Positions 50,953-63,248 of a stretch of 64,000 nucleotides of DNA are shown in pieces. Position 1 is the first letter of the stretch. The number at the start of each line of letters is the position of its first letter. The notes beneath the pieces were generated by a model. It ran no database searches. It was not told the origin of the DNA and was given only the letters and a program-made list of their open reading frames with translations. Position numbers and translations under genes: made by a program. Source of the stretch: Chromobotia macracanthus (taxonomy: Eukaryota; Chordata; Actinopteri; Cypriniformes; Botiidae); the NCBI GenBank assembly GCA_036877525.1, contig JAZGTH010000049.1:1326001-1390000 (forward strand). Reading direction: 5' to 3'.

Positions 50953-51954
50953 CTGAGAGAGAGAGAAAGAACGTTTGTGTAACACTGCAGACTGTAGGAG
51001 AGTGGCCAATGATACTTAAATGTTCAGAAGAGATTCAACTTTTTATTAAACAAGTAAATAAAATCTGTTAATATAAAACCCGAGTCCCAAGAAGTGTGAG
51101 CAACACAAAGACTGCAGGTTCAGTGCCGGTCAAGAACTGAATCAGATACTGCCTAACCATCAGATACAGGAAACCACTTAAAACTGATTCACAGCCAAAA
51201 CGCAACACACCTGTCATTGCCTCCTGCGGGTCAAAACACATCAGACTTACACTGTAAGATGTAATATTTGGCTGCTGACTATCACAGGAAAAACAACAAA
51301 AAAATAAAAACTGAGGGAGGAGAGAGGAAGACAGAACAGAGATGTTTGGAAGAACAGGAAAGGGAAGAACAAAAAGGGTATAAGAGAGAATGTGTGAGAG
51401 AGAGAAAAGTAAAACATTTATCCTGTCTGTATTCTTTTTTTAAAACTCTTTAAGAGAGTTTTAAATAGCTGCCGGGAATCAAGAGAAAAAAAAGAGAAAG
51501 CACTGCATCTCTCTCCTTCTATTTATCTCTGCTCTACCTGTCCAATGTCATTCTCTTCATGACTAGCCTGTGTTGTACGTTTAATAATTCTCCTGTTTTT
51601 TTGTGTTCTTATTTTCATTGTATGTAAAGCTGCTTTGAAGAGGTTTCTCTAGGTCAGACATTTTGTCACAAAGGAAACACTGGAAGCCATTTTGTGGCTG
51701 ATCACTGCTTCACATGCAAACATCAGGACACGCATCTGCAGATTTCACAGACAAACTATACGAATACATCCTGTAACAAGCTGAAGAGCACTCTCACATC
51801 ATCACGACATCACTGTATCTGCTCCACACTGCAGATGCAGACAGAGCTGTGCTGATCATCACATCTGCATTAGATCTCAAACTTTCATCTAATTAAACAG
51901 CCTCTCACAGCATTCAATCAAATGAAAGAATGATTACACCATGCTCATGTGACT

Positions 51955-52065
51955 GTGGCATTCCAGTCATGACATCATCACATTACTGACACAAGATCAT
52001 CACACTACAGACACGAGATCATCACATTTCTGACTCAAGAGCATCACATTATTTACACATGATCT
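51955..52065. repeat. degenerate 24-bp tandem repeat, 4-5 copies
   Basis: Units such as ATCATCACATTACTGACACA, ATCATCACACTACAGACACG and GCATCACATTATTTACACAT follow each other. Intronic. Confidence 0.8.
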
Positions 52066-52394
52066 TCATAATGTGAAGAAAATGTTAATAAAGTTTTTTT
52101 ATTTAAAATTTAATATTGAGTGTCCCAGTTTAGAGAAGTAAATGTATATGTGTGTTTGTGTGTGAATGTGTAAAGTGTTTGTGTATGTATGTGTAAAGTG
52201 TGCGTGTGTGTGTTTGAGGCACATGAAATCACTCAAACATCAGCATTGAAACACACATGAATGTGAGAGAATGACCTGCTCTTTTGTTGAAAATGTTCAG
52301 GAAATGTTTGATATTTGACTATTCTTGTATAAATACTGACAGAATCAAACACAACCTTAAGAGCAGAAATGTGTGTCAATTTAACAGCACATAG

Positions 52395-52895
52395 GCACAG
52401 GACATCCACCCACAGAAGACCCGTCCATAGATGATCTGCCTACAGAAAACTCACCCACAGAAAACCCGCCCATAGATGATCTGTCTACAGAATATCCACC
52501 CACAGAAAACCCGCCCATAGATGATCTGTCTACAGAATATCCACTCACAGAAGACCCATCCATAGATGATCTTTCTACAGAAAATTCACCCACAGAAGAC
52601 CCATCCATAGATGATCTACCTACAGAAAATTCACCCACAGAATATCCATCCACAGAAGACCCATCCATAGATGATCTGCCTACAGAAAACTCACTCACAG
52701 AAAACCTGTCCATAGATGATCTGCCTACAAAAAATTCACCCACAGAAGACCCGTCAATAGATGATCTGCCTACAGAAAAGTCACTCACAGAATATCCACT
52801 GACCCACAGCCACAGCCCACAGAAGACCCGCATGTAAATGAACTGCCTACAGAAAATTCACCCACAGAGGATTCACCCACAGAAGAATAACCCAC
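52395..52895. repeat. 45-bp minisatellite, about 10-11 copies, open on both strands
   Basis: The unit is CCCACAGAAGACCCATCCAT, then AGATGATCTGCCTACAGAAA, then ATTCA. The 45-bp length is 15 codons. The - strand reads DGSSVGEFSVGRSSM repeatedly (150 codons open) and the + strand reads PTEDPSIDDLPTENS repeatedly. A + strand stop lies just upstream and no ATG precedes the + repeat. There is no sign of a splice-bounded exon, so it is treated as a minisatellite rather than a gene. Confidence 0.93.
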
Positions 52896-54149
52896 AGAAG
52901 AACCGCCCGTAGATGCCAGACGACGCCTGACTAACACCTAATTTCCCTAATTCATTTATCCCCATCCCTCCCTCCCCGGTCTATTATTGAGCAGCCTCTC
53001 TTTGTATTTTTATCTCCTCTATGTGTTTATTTATTTACTGCTTTCCCTAAATGTCACTGTTGGTGCCCGAAGCCCACTGTCAAGAACCTGCAGGGAGAGT
53101 AAAACTCATTCAACCAACAGTTCACCTTGACATCAGCTAAGCTATTACAGTACATCAAAACAATATGGTATGACATTAACATTTATGATGTTCACTTACA
53201 AAGTTACAGTGCACAGGTCTGGATGGAGCTAACATCCTCTCTTCATCTGTCTCTCATCCTCTCATGAAAGACATGCTGAACACTGATTTAACATCAAAGA
53301 TCTCCCTCACTTAGTCAATTAAAGTACTAACAAGTGCTGAACAAAAAGCCTGAAGAAACAGAAAAATATCAATGTCTACAAAAACAATAAAACTCAAAAC
53401 AAATTCCTCTCTGCCAAACTGCATAAACGTGAGAAGAAACAACACACATACAAACACAAGCAGGGACACACAAACAAAGCATTGGCTGGCAAACAGGTTT
53501 TGGCCAAAATATTAATTTTGATATTTTCTGAAGCCCAGAGCATGCTGAGAGCATTTCATGTCAGTCTCCATTTCATTTCATTTGGATTATGTATAAAATA
53601 AATTTGTTTCATTACAGCTGAGCTAGTGGGTGCTTAAGACAATCAAACACATCTCACCATTTTAAGAATATTCTCACAGGAACTTTATCTTACAAGGGCA
53701 TGTATGACAAGTTGCTAATACCATCAAGCTAAATGACTCAGCAGCAAAGAAAAAAAGCTGTAGCAAATCTACGTGTTCTGTCTTGGGTGGTGAATGTAAA
53801 GTTTCATGACAGAAGCACAGACGCTGAGCATGTCTCATGTGAGGGTGTGCTGCATTATGACTTTTCAAAAGGTGAGTGTGTTTTCAGCACCACTGTTGTG
53901 GACAGCACCACACATGCATCAATCTGGCCAATCTGGCCCTGTACTGCAGGACAGACACTTTCAGCACCAGCTGAGTGGTTTACAGCAGAGCAGCAGCATT
54001 CATTATGGACCATTAGAGTTATGAGAGTTATGGCCTGCTCTTTTTCTCTCTCTTTCCCATGTTGTGTTCTTTACATAACTTCAGCATTTTCCTACTTCTT
54101 AGCCTCATTGGTGATTTGATCCTTCATTAAAGCACAGAAAACAAAGCTT

Positions 54150-54285
54150 ACATTTATATTTATTCATTTATCAGACGCTTTTATCCAAAGCAACTTACAG
54201 TGTATTCAGGATATACGTTTTATCAGTACCCACAACCTGTGGGTGCTGCTAACGCAGTGCTCTACCAGTTACAGGAACACCCTCA
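54150..54285 (-). repeat. tRNA-derived SINE, reverse orientation
   Basis: On the - strand GTGTTCCTGTAACTGGTAGA, AGCACTGCGTTAGCAGC and a degenerate B-box region give the tRNA head. CTGTAAGTTGCTTTGGATAA and AAGCGTCTGATAAATGAATA form the typical tail. It is the same family as 20653-20775. Confidence 0.88.
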
Positions 54286-54589
54286 GATAAGCATAAGAGG
54301 GAAAAACCACAGAGTCGTTTTCTTCAACATACTAAAATGAAGACACCCAAACTCCCTCTCCACCATGTAATAATTAGTCTTGTAAAAATCTCCAGTGGTA
54401 CTGCTTTAGTCTTGCGTCTGGTCATATGTGGTGAATGTTTTTGTTTCCCTGACTCAACCATAAGTAACAGCATCTATAACAGTATCCTGCCATTCTAAAT
54501 CAATGGTCAATGGCTCTTTTTCCAGACCTTCTATTCCCAGCATTGTCCTTTGACCTCAGCTAACTTTAATTCAATTCCATTTTATTTCC

Positions 54590-55330
54590 ATAGCCCTTTT
54601 TACAAATTTGCATTGTTGTAAAGCGGCTTTAAAAAAATAAAAAATTTTTTTAAAAAAAAAAATATAAAAAAAAAAATTTTTAGAAAGCTAAGAAGTTACA
54701 TTTCAGGATGGAGGAGTTGTTTCACACAAACACACATAAATTATAAAGTATCCCAATTTTATTGACTCTTCTTCTTCTCCTCTGTATACATTTTAGAACA
54801 TGTATTTAGGATTTTTGTAAATGTCTCCCATCAGATCAGACTGTACACATACAAAAAAAAAAAAAATATGGGGGTTAAAAAAAACAAAAAAAAAGCCCCC
54901 CCCCCCCCCCCCAAAGGGGGCCCCCAAAAAAAGGACCCCCCCCCCCGCCAACTTTTTTTGTGGGGGAAAAAAAAAAAAAAATTTTTTTTTTTTTTTTTTT
55001 TAAAAACATTGTATGTCTAAGAGAAGAGATGAGCTAAAATCAGTCATAATTGGTTTATTTCCCAATCACATGAACTGATAATTGAAGAGGCAATTAAACA
55101 GAATTACTCCTCCCCCCTTTTTTTTAATGAGTGCAATGTTAAATCACGCCATTCTGCTACATTTAAAATACAACAAACACACACACACACAACCACAAAT
55201 TTTTTTTTAAAAAAATTTTAGTGTTTTTTTTTTTTTTTTTTTTGGTTGTTTTTTTTTGGGGTTTTTTTTTTTTTTTTTTTTTTTTTTACAAGTTCCATTT
55301 CAATGAAAAAATGGATTTGTGCCTTATTTT
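54590..55330. other. homopolymer-dominated, probably erroneous sequence
   Basis: Long runs of A, C, G and T follow one another (C17 near 54898-54914, GGGGGCCCCC, A15, T22 near 54980, T20-27 near 55230-55290). In places the text looks like a neighbouring sequence with bases stretched. Such alternation of four homopolymer types is not typical of real repeats. Between the runs, 55005-55200 looks normal. The short ORFs in it, such as poly-Lys or poly-Phe, are meaningless. Confidence 0.8.
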
Positions 55331-55855
55331 TTTGTGCCCTTTTTTTTCACTAAGAGAAACACACATAAAAGAAAAGAAAAGCAATTCTCATTTCAGAAGA
55401 AACATCTGTCTTTGCTTCTGGCTTTGAAAAGTTAAAAGGAAGCCGTCAGTGTTTTGTGTGTGTGGGGGGGATAAAATTAAAGTGGTAATGCTGGTATGCA
55501 CCAATATATATATATGAACCCATCTATATATCATTTTAACTAAAATATCTGAATAACTTAACTTACTTAACTTGGCTCACTTAGTGAGTGAAACCATTCA
55601 TTAAATCATTTTAATGAGAAAGCATTTAATTAAAAGTGTCTATCTAATACGTGTTTGCATGCAGAACTCACAGTGCAAAATAAGACTTGGCAGGGCAGAA
55701 TTTATGTTCCCACAACTCTTGTGGTCAGGTAATAAAGCTGAGCTATAGACGTCTGATATCCAGACTGAGTAAGCATCACTCAAAATCAAAAACAATAATT
55801 CATGAGAACAATGAGAAAACACCAGAAATCTTATATTCTGTTAATGCTGTCTCTG

Positions 55856-55870
<15 letters not shown>

Positions 55871-55905
<35 letters not shown>

Positions 55906-56100
55906 ACAGCTATCTGACATTTACTGACACAATACAACCTCCATTTCCTTACCCTAACTGTAACCATCACAAATATGTGCCTAACCCTAACCTTAACCTA
56001 ATTCTAACCTTAATGCTAAAACCAAGTCCTAACTCTTAAACAGCCCTTTAAAGAGGTGTCAGAAAGTGAGGACCGACCCAAATGTCTCACTTTACTCTCC
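55871..56100. repeat. (CA)n plus AACCCTAACC-rich fish repeat
   Basis: (CT)n and (CA)n at 55855-55899 are followed by CATTTACTGACACAATACAA, then repeated TAACCCTAACCTTAACC-type words, then GTGAGGACCGACCCAAATGT. It is a common kind of microsatellite-flanking dispersed repeat in fish. It resembles telomeric sequence but is irregular. Confidence 0.65.
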
Positions 56101-56994
56101 TCTTCACTATGATGGTCTAACTGCTTATGCTGGTTCTCACAAAGATAGATGCACAAGTGCACACACACACATACCCTCAGTCACACACATTCACAGACAC
56201 ACACACACAAACTGGCTATGCCCTCAGCATAAAGACTGTAATTTGATCTCTCAGCTTCAGAGATCAGGGATCGTGTTGTTCGTTAGTTTATTCGTCTGTG
56301 GTGTTCAGCTGCAGGGAATGACATCACATCACTAAACAATGTCAGTCTGTGATGTATCAACACATTTTAGCAGCCAAACAGAGCAGATGTGATGCAGAGA
56401 CAAAACATAAACAAACACAAACAAACAGGCCGCCTGCCGCTCTTTCTCATCCATGCTGTATAGTCAGATCCCATGCTAAAGTAAATGTTTCAAAAGAGTA
56501 AATAAGCGATAAATCAGCTTTATAAATAATATAACAGATTTTGCTTATTAATATACAGAAATACAACTGTTACATTCACTGTCTCACACACACACATATT
56601 CAGTGCACTGACTGTCTAACACAGTCTCTCTCTCTCACACACACACACTGATCTGTGTTTATTCTCAAACTGAAAAATATTCTGATCACTCAGTGTTTTG
56701 TCTACAGCACACTACAGAGATTACAGCAAATGAATGTGTTTGCAGTCATACTACATTGATGCTGATGCTCTGAAGAAACTCATTTCTCTTCTTCATGTTG
56801 TGCTTTTAATAGCAAACATGTCAATGGACAGCCAAGATATCTTTACTTCTCTGTGGTAATAAACAGCAGTGTTCCTGTCACGACCAGAAACACAAATCAA
56901 GTGATAAAAAAGATACAAGCACTGCTAGATAATTTTCTTGATACCACCAATGAAAGAAAGTGACATATTTGTCAGATATGGTTACACACACACA

Positions 56995-57125
56995 CACACC
57001 CGGAGCAGTGGGCAGCATACTACTGCACCCCGGGAGCAATTGGGGGTTAGGTTGCTACCTGCCAGCGCTGGAATCGAACCAGCAACTTTCTGATCACAAG
57101 CCCGACTCACTTACCAGTAGGCCAG
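56995..57125 (-). repeat. tRNA-related SINE, reverse orientation
   Basis: On the - strand GGCCTACTGGTAAGTGAGTC and AAAGTTGCTGGTTCGATTCC (B box GGTTCGATTCC) are followed by GCTCCCGGGGTGCAGTAGTA and GCCCACTGCTCCGGGTGTGT. It is a second SINE type, distinct from the one at 20653 and 54150. Confidence 0.85.
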
Positions 57126-57129
57126 AAGA

Positions 57130-57900
57130 GTAATGCCCACACTAAAGAAGAGACTAAATCTAGACTCTTGACAAAACAGTCAAAGCTGTCAAATGACAAC
57201 AATCAGAAACTCAGAGATACAAAAAACACAGAGATTTGCCTTCTTTACTTTAAAACATCAAAACAATACAGACATATACTCAGAACCAAAAAATACTCCC
57301 AGAAATGGCTGACACACTTTTCAAAACAAATCAAATTGGAACAACATAAAAAAAATTATCACGAAGAATTAGCCGTTCAAAATAGAGAAATATGGGAAAG
57401 CCATTTCCAAACACTTTTAATTAAAATACAAACAGACACAACTATAAGCAAAATCAAACAACCTTTTAACTGGAAAAACAAAAACCTTAAACGAAATTAT
57501 AAAATATAGCAGCAGTAAATTCCAATCAGCCATTTTAAAATTGTTCAATGTGGTTCTGAGGTGGTTCACTTCCCTGACATTTAGAATCTTTAAAAATGGA
57601 GATAAATATGACCCCCAAAACTACAGAGGCATTTGTGTGAGCAGCAACCTGGGAAAGTTATTTTGTAGCCTAATAAATGCTAGACTCTTGGACTTCATCA
57701 CGACACACAATGCCCTGAACAGAAGTTAGGGTTAGGGTTAGGGATTTTCCCAAATTACCACACATCTGATCACATTTACACTCTACAAGCTCTAACTACT
57801 TCCTGTCTTCCTGTACTATTTGTAAACAGCCCAGCTGCAATTGCTTTGGCAATACAAATGCATAGTTTTTGTCATGTCAATAAAGCACACTTTGAAATTG
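57130..57900 (+). mobile_element. non-LTR retrotransposon remnant with RT fragment and 3' tail
   Basis: ORF pieces at 57168-57509 and 57541-57729 read through Lys-rich sequence (HEELAVQNREIWESHFQTLL) into reverse transcriptase finger motifs (RIFKNGDKYDPQNYRGICVS, SNLGKLFCSLINARLLDFI). A stop or frameshift separates the pieces. The rest of RT is missing. At 57725-57744 three TTAGGG units occur, then AT-rich 3' tail sequence with GCAATTGCTTTGGCAATACA and TCAATAAAGCACACTTTGAA. Inactive. Confidence 0.88.
57726..57744 (+). repeat. short interstitial telomere-like (TTAGGG)3
   Basis: GTTAGGGTTAGGGTTAGGGA lies exactly where RT coding similarity stops and the element's 3' tail begins. Confidence 0.85.
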
Positions 57901-59389
57901 AGATTTACAGAGTGGGAGAGAGAGAGAGAGAGAGAGAGCGAGCAGGAGAGAGAGCGCACTTGAGAGCACACCTGAAAAATGTCAATATTAGGAAATCATG
58001 ACATCATCAGATGTTTTTGACATTATCATTTGTTGTTTGTTGAAGTCAACCATTTACAGTGCATTCAACATCTCATTAATATGTATTTGTGTGAACACAA
58101 GTTTATGAAGGACACTAAAGCAGCTGGTTTGTAGAGCCGTACACCAACACCTGGAGTAAGTGACCCTCTTTAAATGTTTCATTTGAAACCTATAATAAAC
58201 TTTCTCTGTTGTAACACAACACAACACTAAAGAAGGATGATAGTGGCCACAGTCAGTATCTCTCAGTATCAATCAGTACAAATCTAGAATACTGATCACT
58301 GACCTGCTCTCACTGACACACACAGGACTGAAGGGAAACCGTAAGAAAAAGAACAGGCCATAATGAACATGTTTCTGAGAAGACAAATGCCCTGACAGAT
58401 GACATTTCTGTGCATTCCAACACATGAACACACATTTACTGTGTGTCAGCATCAGTGTCTGGCACTTATTTTTAGCATTGGTTATTTCTTTGTTAACATG
58501 TTAACAGTTTGAAAGATTTCTTCACTATGGGTTTTGTTTCAGGAATGTTCTCGTTTAGAAACTAACAGAACAAAGAACCTCAAAAACAACTGAAAAACAA
58601 CACCATTTCAACATCAACTCAACGGTTATTTGTTTAGTTGTTTTTAAAGCTGAAGTGACCATTATCTGCAGCTATAAATATATCAGCCTAGTCATCACTC
58701 CTCCACATACATCAGTAACTGATTTTACAGTACAAATGCTGCGTTATAAATTGCTCAGCGGCCTAAATACAATGCAGATACACTTGCTGAACATAAAGCA
58801 GCTAGAGCTGTAAGATCATTAAGACTGATACCGTTACACTGAAAACATTGAGATAACATCCATCTATAATGCTACTGGCAGCTGGAAACCACTTCAGAAA
58901 GTCAGCCAAAAACCAGATTGAAAACACATCTGTTCACATCAGCTCTAATGTTTCCAGAGTTTAATTCGCATACCTTAATCAATTTTTTAACCTATTTCTT
59001 TTATTTAAGTAGCACCACTTTAAATATAAAAACTGTAGATAAAATGTAGATAAACTCAACAATTGACCTCCTAATCCATCCATTACTATGGACTAAGTGT
59101 GTAAGTGACTTGTATATGTACATATGTAACATGTATCAAGACATGTTACAAAATGAAGACGAATACTAAGAGAAACAGGTGAGAAGAAAATTAGTACGTG
59201 TGTGTGTGGTAGGGGTTGATGGATTCTGTTTTGTTCATCTCCAGCTACTGCTGAGGCTTCTAAATGAATGCCCTTAAAAAACAACATCAGACCAACTCAA
59301 GGAAAAACCAGCTATGCTGCTATGGGAAACCAGGCCAAAAGAATATGTGTATATTTCACATGGGCTATTAAATAAAAACTGTCTGATGA

Positions 59390-61668
59390 AAATCAGGTGT
59401 GTGTGAACTCTTCAACAGAACACGTTAAAAGTCAGGTGTGTGTAAACTCTTCAACAGAACACATTAAGAGTCAGATATGTACTAATGACTGAAAACACTC
59501 ATTGATGCTCAAGAAGTCAATGGGAAACATTACGGGTCAGATGTGTGTAAACTCTTCAACAGAACACATTAAGAGTCAGATGTGTGTAAACTCTTCAACA
59601 GAACACGTTAAAAGTCAGGTGTGTGTAAACTCTTCAACAGAACACGTTAAAAGTCAGGTGTGTGTAAACTCTTCAACAGAACACATTAAGAGTCAGATAT
59701 GTGTAAACTCTTCAACAGCACACGTTAAGAGTCAGATATGTGTAAACTCTTCAACAGAACACATTAAGAGTCAGATGTGTGTAAACTCTTCAACAACACA
59801 TATTAAGAGTCAGATATGTGTAAACCCTTCAACAGCACACGTTAAGAGTGAGATGTGTGTAAACTCTTCAACAACACATATTAAGAGTCAGATGTGTGTA
59901 AACCCTTTAACAGCACACGTTAAGAGTCAGATATGTGTAAACTCTTCAACAGCACACGTTAAGAGTCAGATATGTGTAAACTTATTAAAGTCAGATTGTG
60001 TAAACTCTTCAAAAGATAAACTCTTCAACAGCACACGTTAAGAGTCAGATGTGTGTAAACTCTTCAACAGAACACGTTAAGAGTCAGATGTGTGTAAACT
60101 CTTCAACAGCACACGTTAAGAGTCAGGTGTGTGTAAACTCTTCAACAGAACACGTTAAGAGTCAGATGTGTGTAAACTCTTCAACAGCACACTTTAAGAG
60201 TCAGATGTGTGTGAACTCTTCAACAGAACACGTTAAGAGTCAGGTGTGTGTAAACTCTTCAACAGAACACATTAAGAGTCAGATATGTGTGAACTCTTCA
60301 ACAGAACACATTAAGAGTAAGGTGTGTGTAAACTCTTCAACAGAACACATTAAGAGTCAGATGTGTGTAAACTCTTCAACAGCACACGTTAAGAGTCAGA
60401 TGTGTGTGAACTCTTCAACAGCACACATTAAGAGTCAGATGTGTGTAAACCCTTCAACAGAACACGTTAAGAGTCAGATATGTGTAAACTCTTCAACAGC
60501 ACACATTAAGAGTCAGATGTGTGTAAACTCTTCAACAGCACACGTTAAGAGTCAGATGTGTGTAAACTCTTCAACAGCACACGTTAAGAGTCAGATGTGT
60601 GTAAACTCTTCAACAGCACACGTTAAGAGTCAGATGTGTGTAAACTCTTCAACAGCACACATTAAGAGTCAGATGTGTGTAAACTCTTCAACAGCACACA
60701 TTAAGAGTCAGATGTGTGTAAACTCTTCAACAGAGCACATTAAGAGTCAGATGTGTGTAAACTCTTCAACAAGCACATTAGATCAATATGTGTAAACTCT
60801 TCAAAGAGTCAGATATGTGTAAACTCTTCAACAGCACACGTTAAGAGTCAGATATGTGTAAACTCTTCAACAGACACGTTAAGAGTCAGATATGTGTAAA
60901 CTCTTCAACAGAACACGTTAAGAGTCAGATTGTGTAAACTCTTCAACAGCACACGTTAAGAGTTAATAAACTCTTCAACAGAACACATTAAGAGTCAGAT
61001 ATGTGTAAACTCTTCAACAGCACACATTAAGAGTCAGATGTGTGTAAACTCTTCAACAGCACACGTTAAGAGTCAGATGTGTGTAAACTCTTCAACAGAA
61101 CACGTTAAGAGTCAGATGTGTGTAAACTCTTCAACAGCACACGTTAAGAGTCAGATGTGTGTAAACTCTTCAACAGCACACGTTAAGAGTCAGATATGTG
61201 TAAACTCTTCAACAGAACACATTAAGAGTCAGATGTGTGTAAACTCTTCAACAGAACACATTAAGAGTCAGATGTGTGTAAACTCTTCAACAGCACACAT
61301 TAAGAGTCAGATATGTGTGAACTCTTCAACAGCACACGTTAAGAGTCAGATGTGTGTAAACTCTTCAACAGCACATATTAAGAGTCAGATGTGTGTAAAC
61401 TCTTCAACAGCACACATTAAGAGTCAGATATGTGTAAACTCTTCAACAGAACACATTAAGAGTCAGATGTGTGTAAACTCTTCAACAGCACACATTAAGA
61501 GTCAGATATGTGTGAACTCTTCAACAGCACACGTTAAGAGTCAGATGTGTGTGAACTCTTCAACAGCACACATTAAGAGTCAGATGTGTGTGAACTCTTC
61601 AACAGCACACATTAAGAGTCAGATGTGTGTAAACTCTTCAACAGCACACTTTAAGAGTCAGGTGTGTG
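59390..61668. repeat. 39-bp minisatellite array, about 57 copies
   Basis: The unit is GTGTGTAAACTCTTCAACAG followed by CACACGTTAAGAGTCAGAT. Variation is mainly CACACG/CACATT/AACACG and GATGTG/GATATG/GGTGTG. Since 39 is 13 codons, the + strand gives open runs of 179, 248 and 216 codons repeating MCVNSSTAHVKSQ. These break wherever a unit has an indel (59980-60020, 60770-60800, 60930-60970). There are no flanking splice signals or homology. Treated as noncoding. Confidence 0.97.
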
Positions 61669-62016
61669 TGAAAAAAATATACAATTAAATGCAATCATAC
61701 ATAGTCACTGATTGTTTAGGAAACTGCACACCAAAATAAGAATCAATATAATCAAATAAATTTATAATCCCTCTTTTATTTTTAACTGCATTATAATCTC
61801 ATGCATGTATGGGTATAAAATATCCTGTCAGAATAAACATTTCAAATGTAAAATCAAATATATACACCCTGAGCATGTATGTCTGCATGTTTATAAGTGC
61901 ATGTGGCAGAATGATGTAATGGGTGGTGGAGATTTAATGCAAAGGACTGAATGATGAGAGATATTTCCTTTTGTATCCATGGTAATCCCAGAGAACACAC
62001 ATACATACACTACCAG

Positions 62017-62495
62017 CCAAAAGTTTGCTTTTTTTTTTTACACTTACTTTTTCTTTGTTCATATTTTTTTAATTTATGAATAATAATAAAGGTGTCAAAA
62101 CTGAAATAACACAAATGTAACTTTAGGAATTATGTTGTGACTAAAGACAATTATAAATAAGGTAAAATAGGATATATTTTAGCATATTCAATATAGTCAC
62201 CCTTCGTCTTGAATTTACAGAAATTTTCTTGACATTTTCCATCACCCAGTTTCTTGAGGAATCATCCTGAGAAGATTTTAAAAGAGTTTTGAAGGCGTCC
62301 CCCTCTATCCGGCACTCTTATTGGCTGCTTTTTTCTTCAATATTTGGTCCAAATCATCTATTTCAAAAACATTTTTTTTAAATTGTAGTTTTCTAATAAC
62401 AAAAATTAAATTGAAATTAATATGTTGGTACAATTATATTTTTATTTTTACATTTTTAATGTTTAATCAAATGTCTTCAGATTAAAAGATTTTTA
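62017..62495. mobile_element. interspersed repeat copy 2 of 2 (partner at 2480-2940)
   Basis: Near-identical to 2542-2940 across about 400 bp, differing by scattered substitutions (CCGGCACTC versus CCGGCGCTC, AATAAGG versus AATGAGG) and a T-run expansion at the CAAAAGTTTG end. Confidence 0.85.
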
Positions 62496-63248
62496 ACATA
62501 CACCCACACACTCTGTGGGAAAAGATTCTGGAAGTGTCTAATATTCATCTCATAATCAATAACTATCAATAAACCAATACAAGTATGACACAATCATCAT
62601 CAGATCTGAGGCAGTTTTGTTGACCAAACGAACTGCTGCTCTCAACATTCTTTTGTGTCTCTCATTAACATACAAATAATGACCATATTAATAAATGAAC
62701 AAATGAGCAAAAATGCAGTGAAGACACCTTTTCCTGTGCGGACATTTTAATGCAAACACACACATTACAAAGAATACTTTCAACTGTCCCAGATTACCTC
62801 AGTGTACCCAAGGAAGTTTTAACTGCAGCTAAAGGTACCACACAAACCAATCACATGACCAGATCAGTGTATTTAACCACCTGCACACAACCACACCTCC
62901 AGACTTTCAACACCTGACTGCACAGATGCAGCTGCTAATACAGAAAAACTACAAGTGTTTAGGAGTACGAACATGGAGTGGTATAGAACTGTTATAAAAC
63001 TTATGAAAACGTTTCATAACAGTTCTCCCATTAAAATGCTTTAGTGAATGACTGGCACACTCAGAGCTCAACGTTCAGGACCACTAGGCAGAACAAGAGA
63101 ACATTAATACATAAATAAACCTTTACATATATCTGGATTTCCATCATCCACCTCGCCCAGCTTTCACATGCTCCTCTTTCATTCATTCATCAGTGCTGAG
63201 CATAGAATCTGATCTTAAAGTGACCTGAGCTTCAGATCAGACTCTTAC

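Larger units (their letters stand above)
50953..63248 (-). other. nrxn2: nrxn2-beta first intron
   Basis: About 12.3 kb between the beta exon and LNS6, without further exons recognised. It contains a roughly 24-bp degenerate repeat near 51955-52065 (GATCATCACATTACTGACAC), the 45-bp and 39-bp arrays, two SINEs, an RT fragment with telomere-like repeats, the low-quality homopolymer block and a second copy of the 2.5-kb repeat family. Confidence 0.85.

Noticed and set aside
53733..54119. 128-codon + strand ORF in the nrxn2-beta intron
   Set aside because: No family match and no supporting signals; probably chance.
55930..56040. True telomeric repeat
   Set aside because: AACCCTAACC words are irregular and belong to a dispersed microsatellite-flanking repeat.
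59502..61688. Three + strand ORFs of 179-248 codons repeating MCVNSSTAHVKSQ
   Set aside because: A 39-bp minisatellite with frame-breaking indels between runs, lying within an nrxn2 intron.
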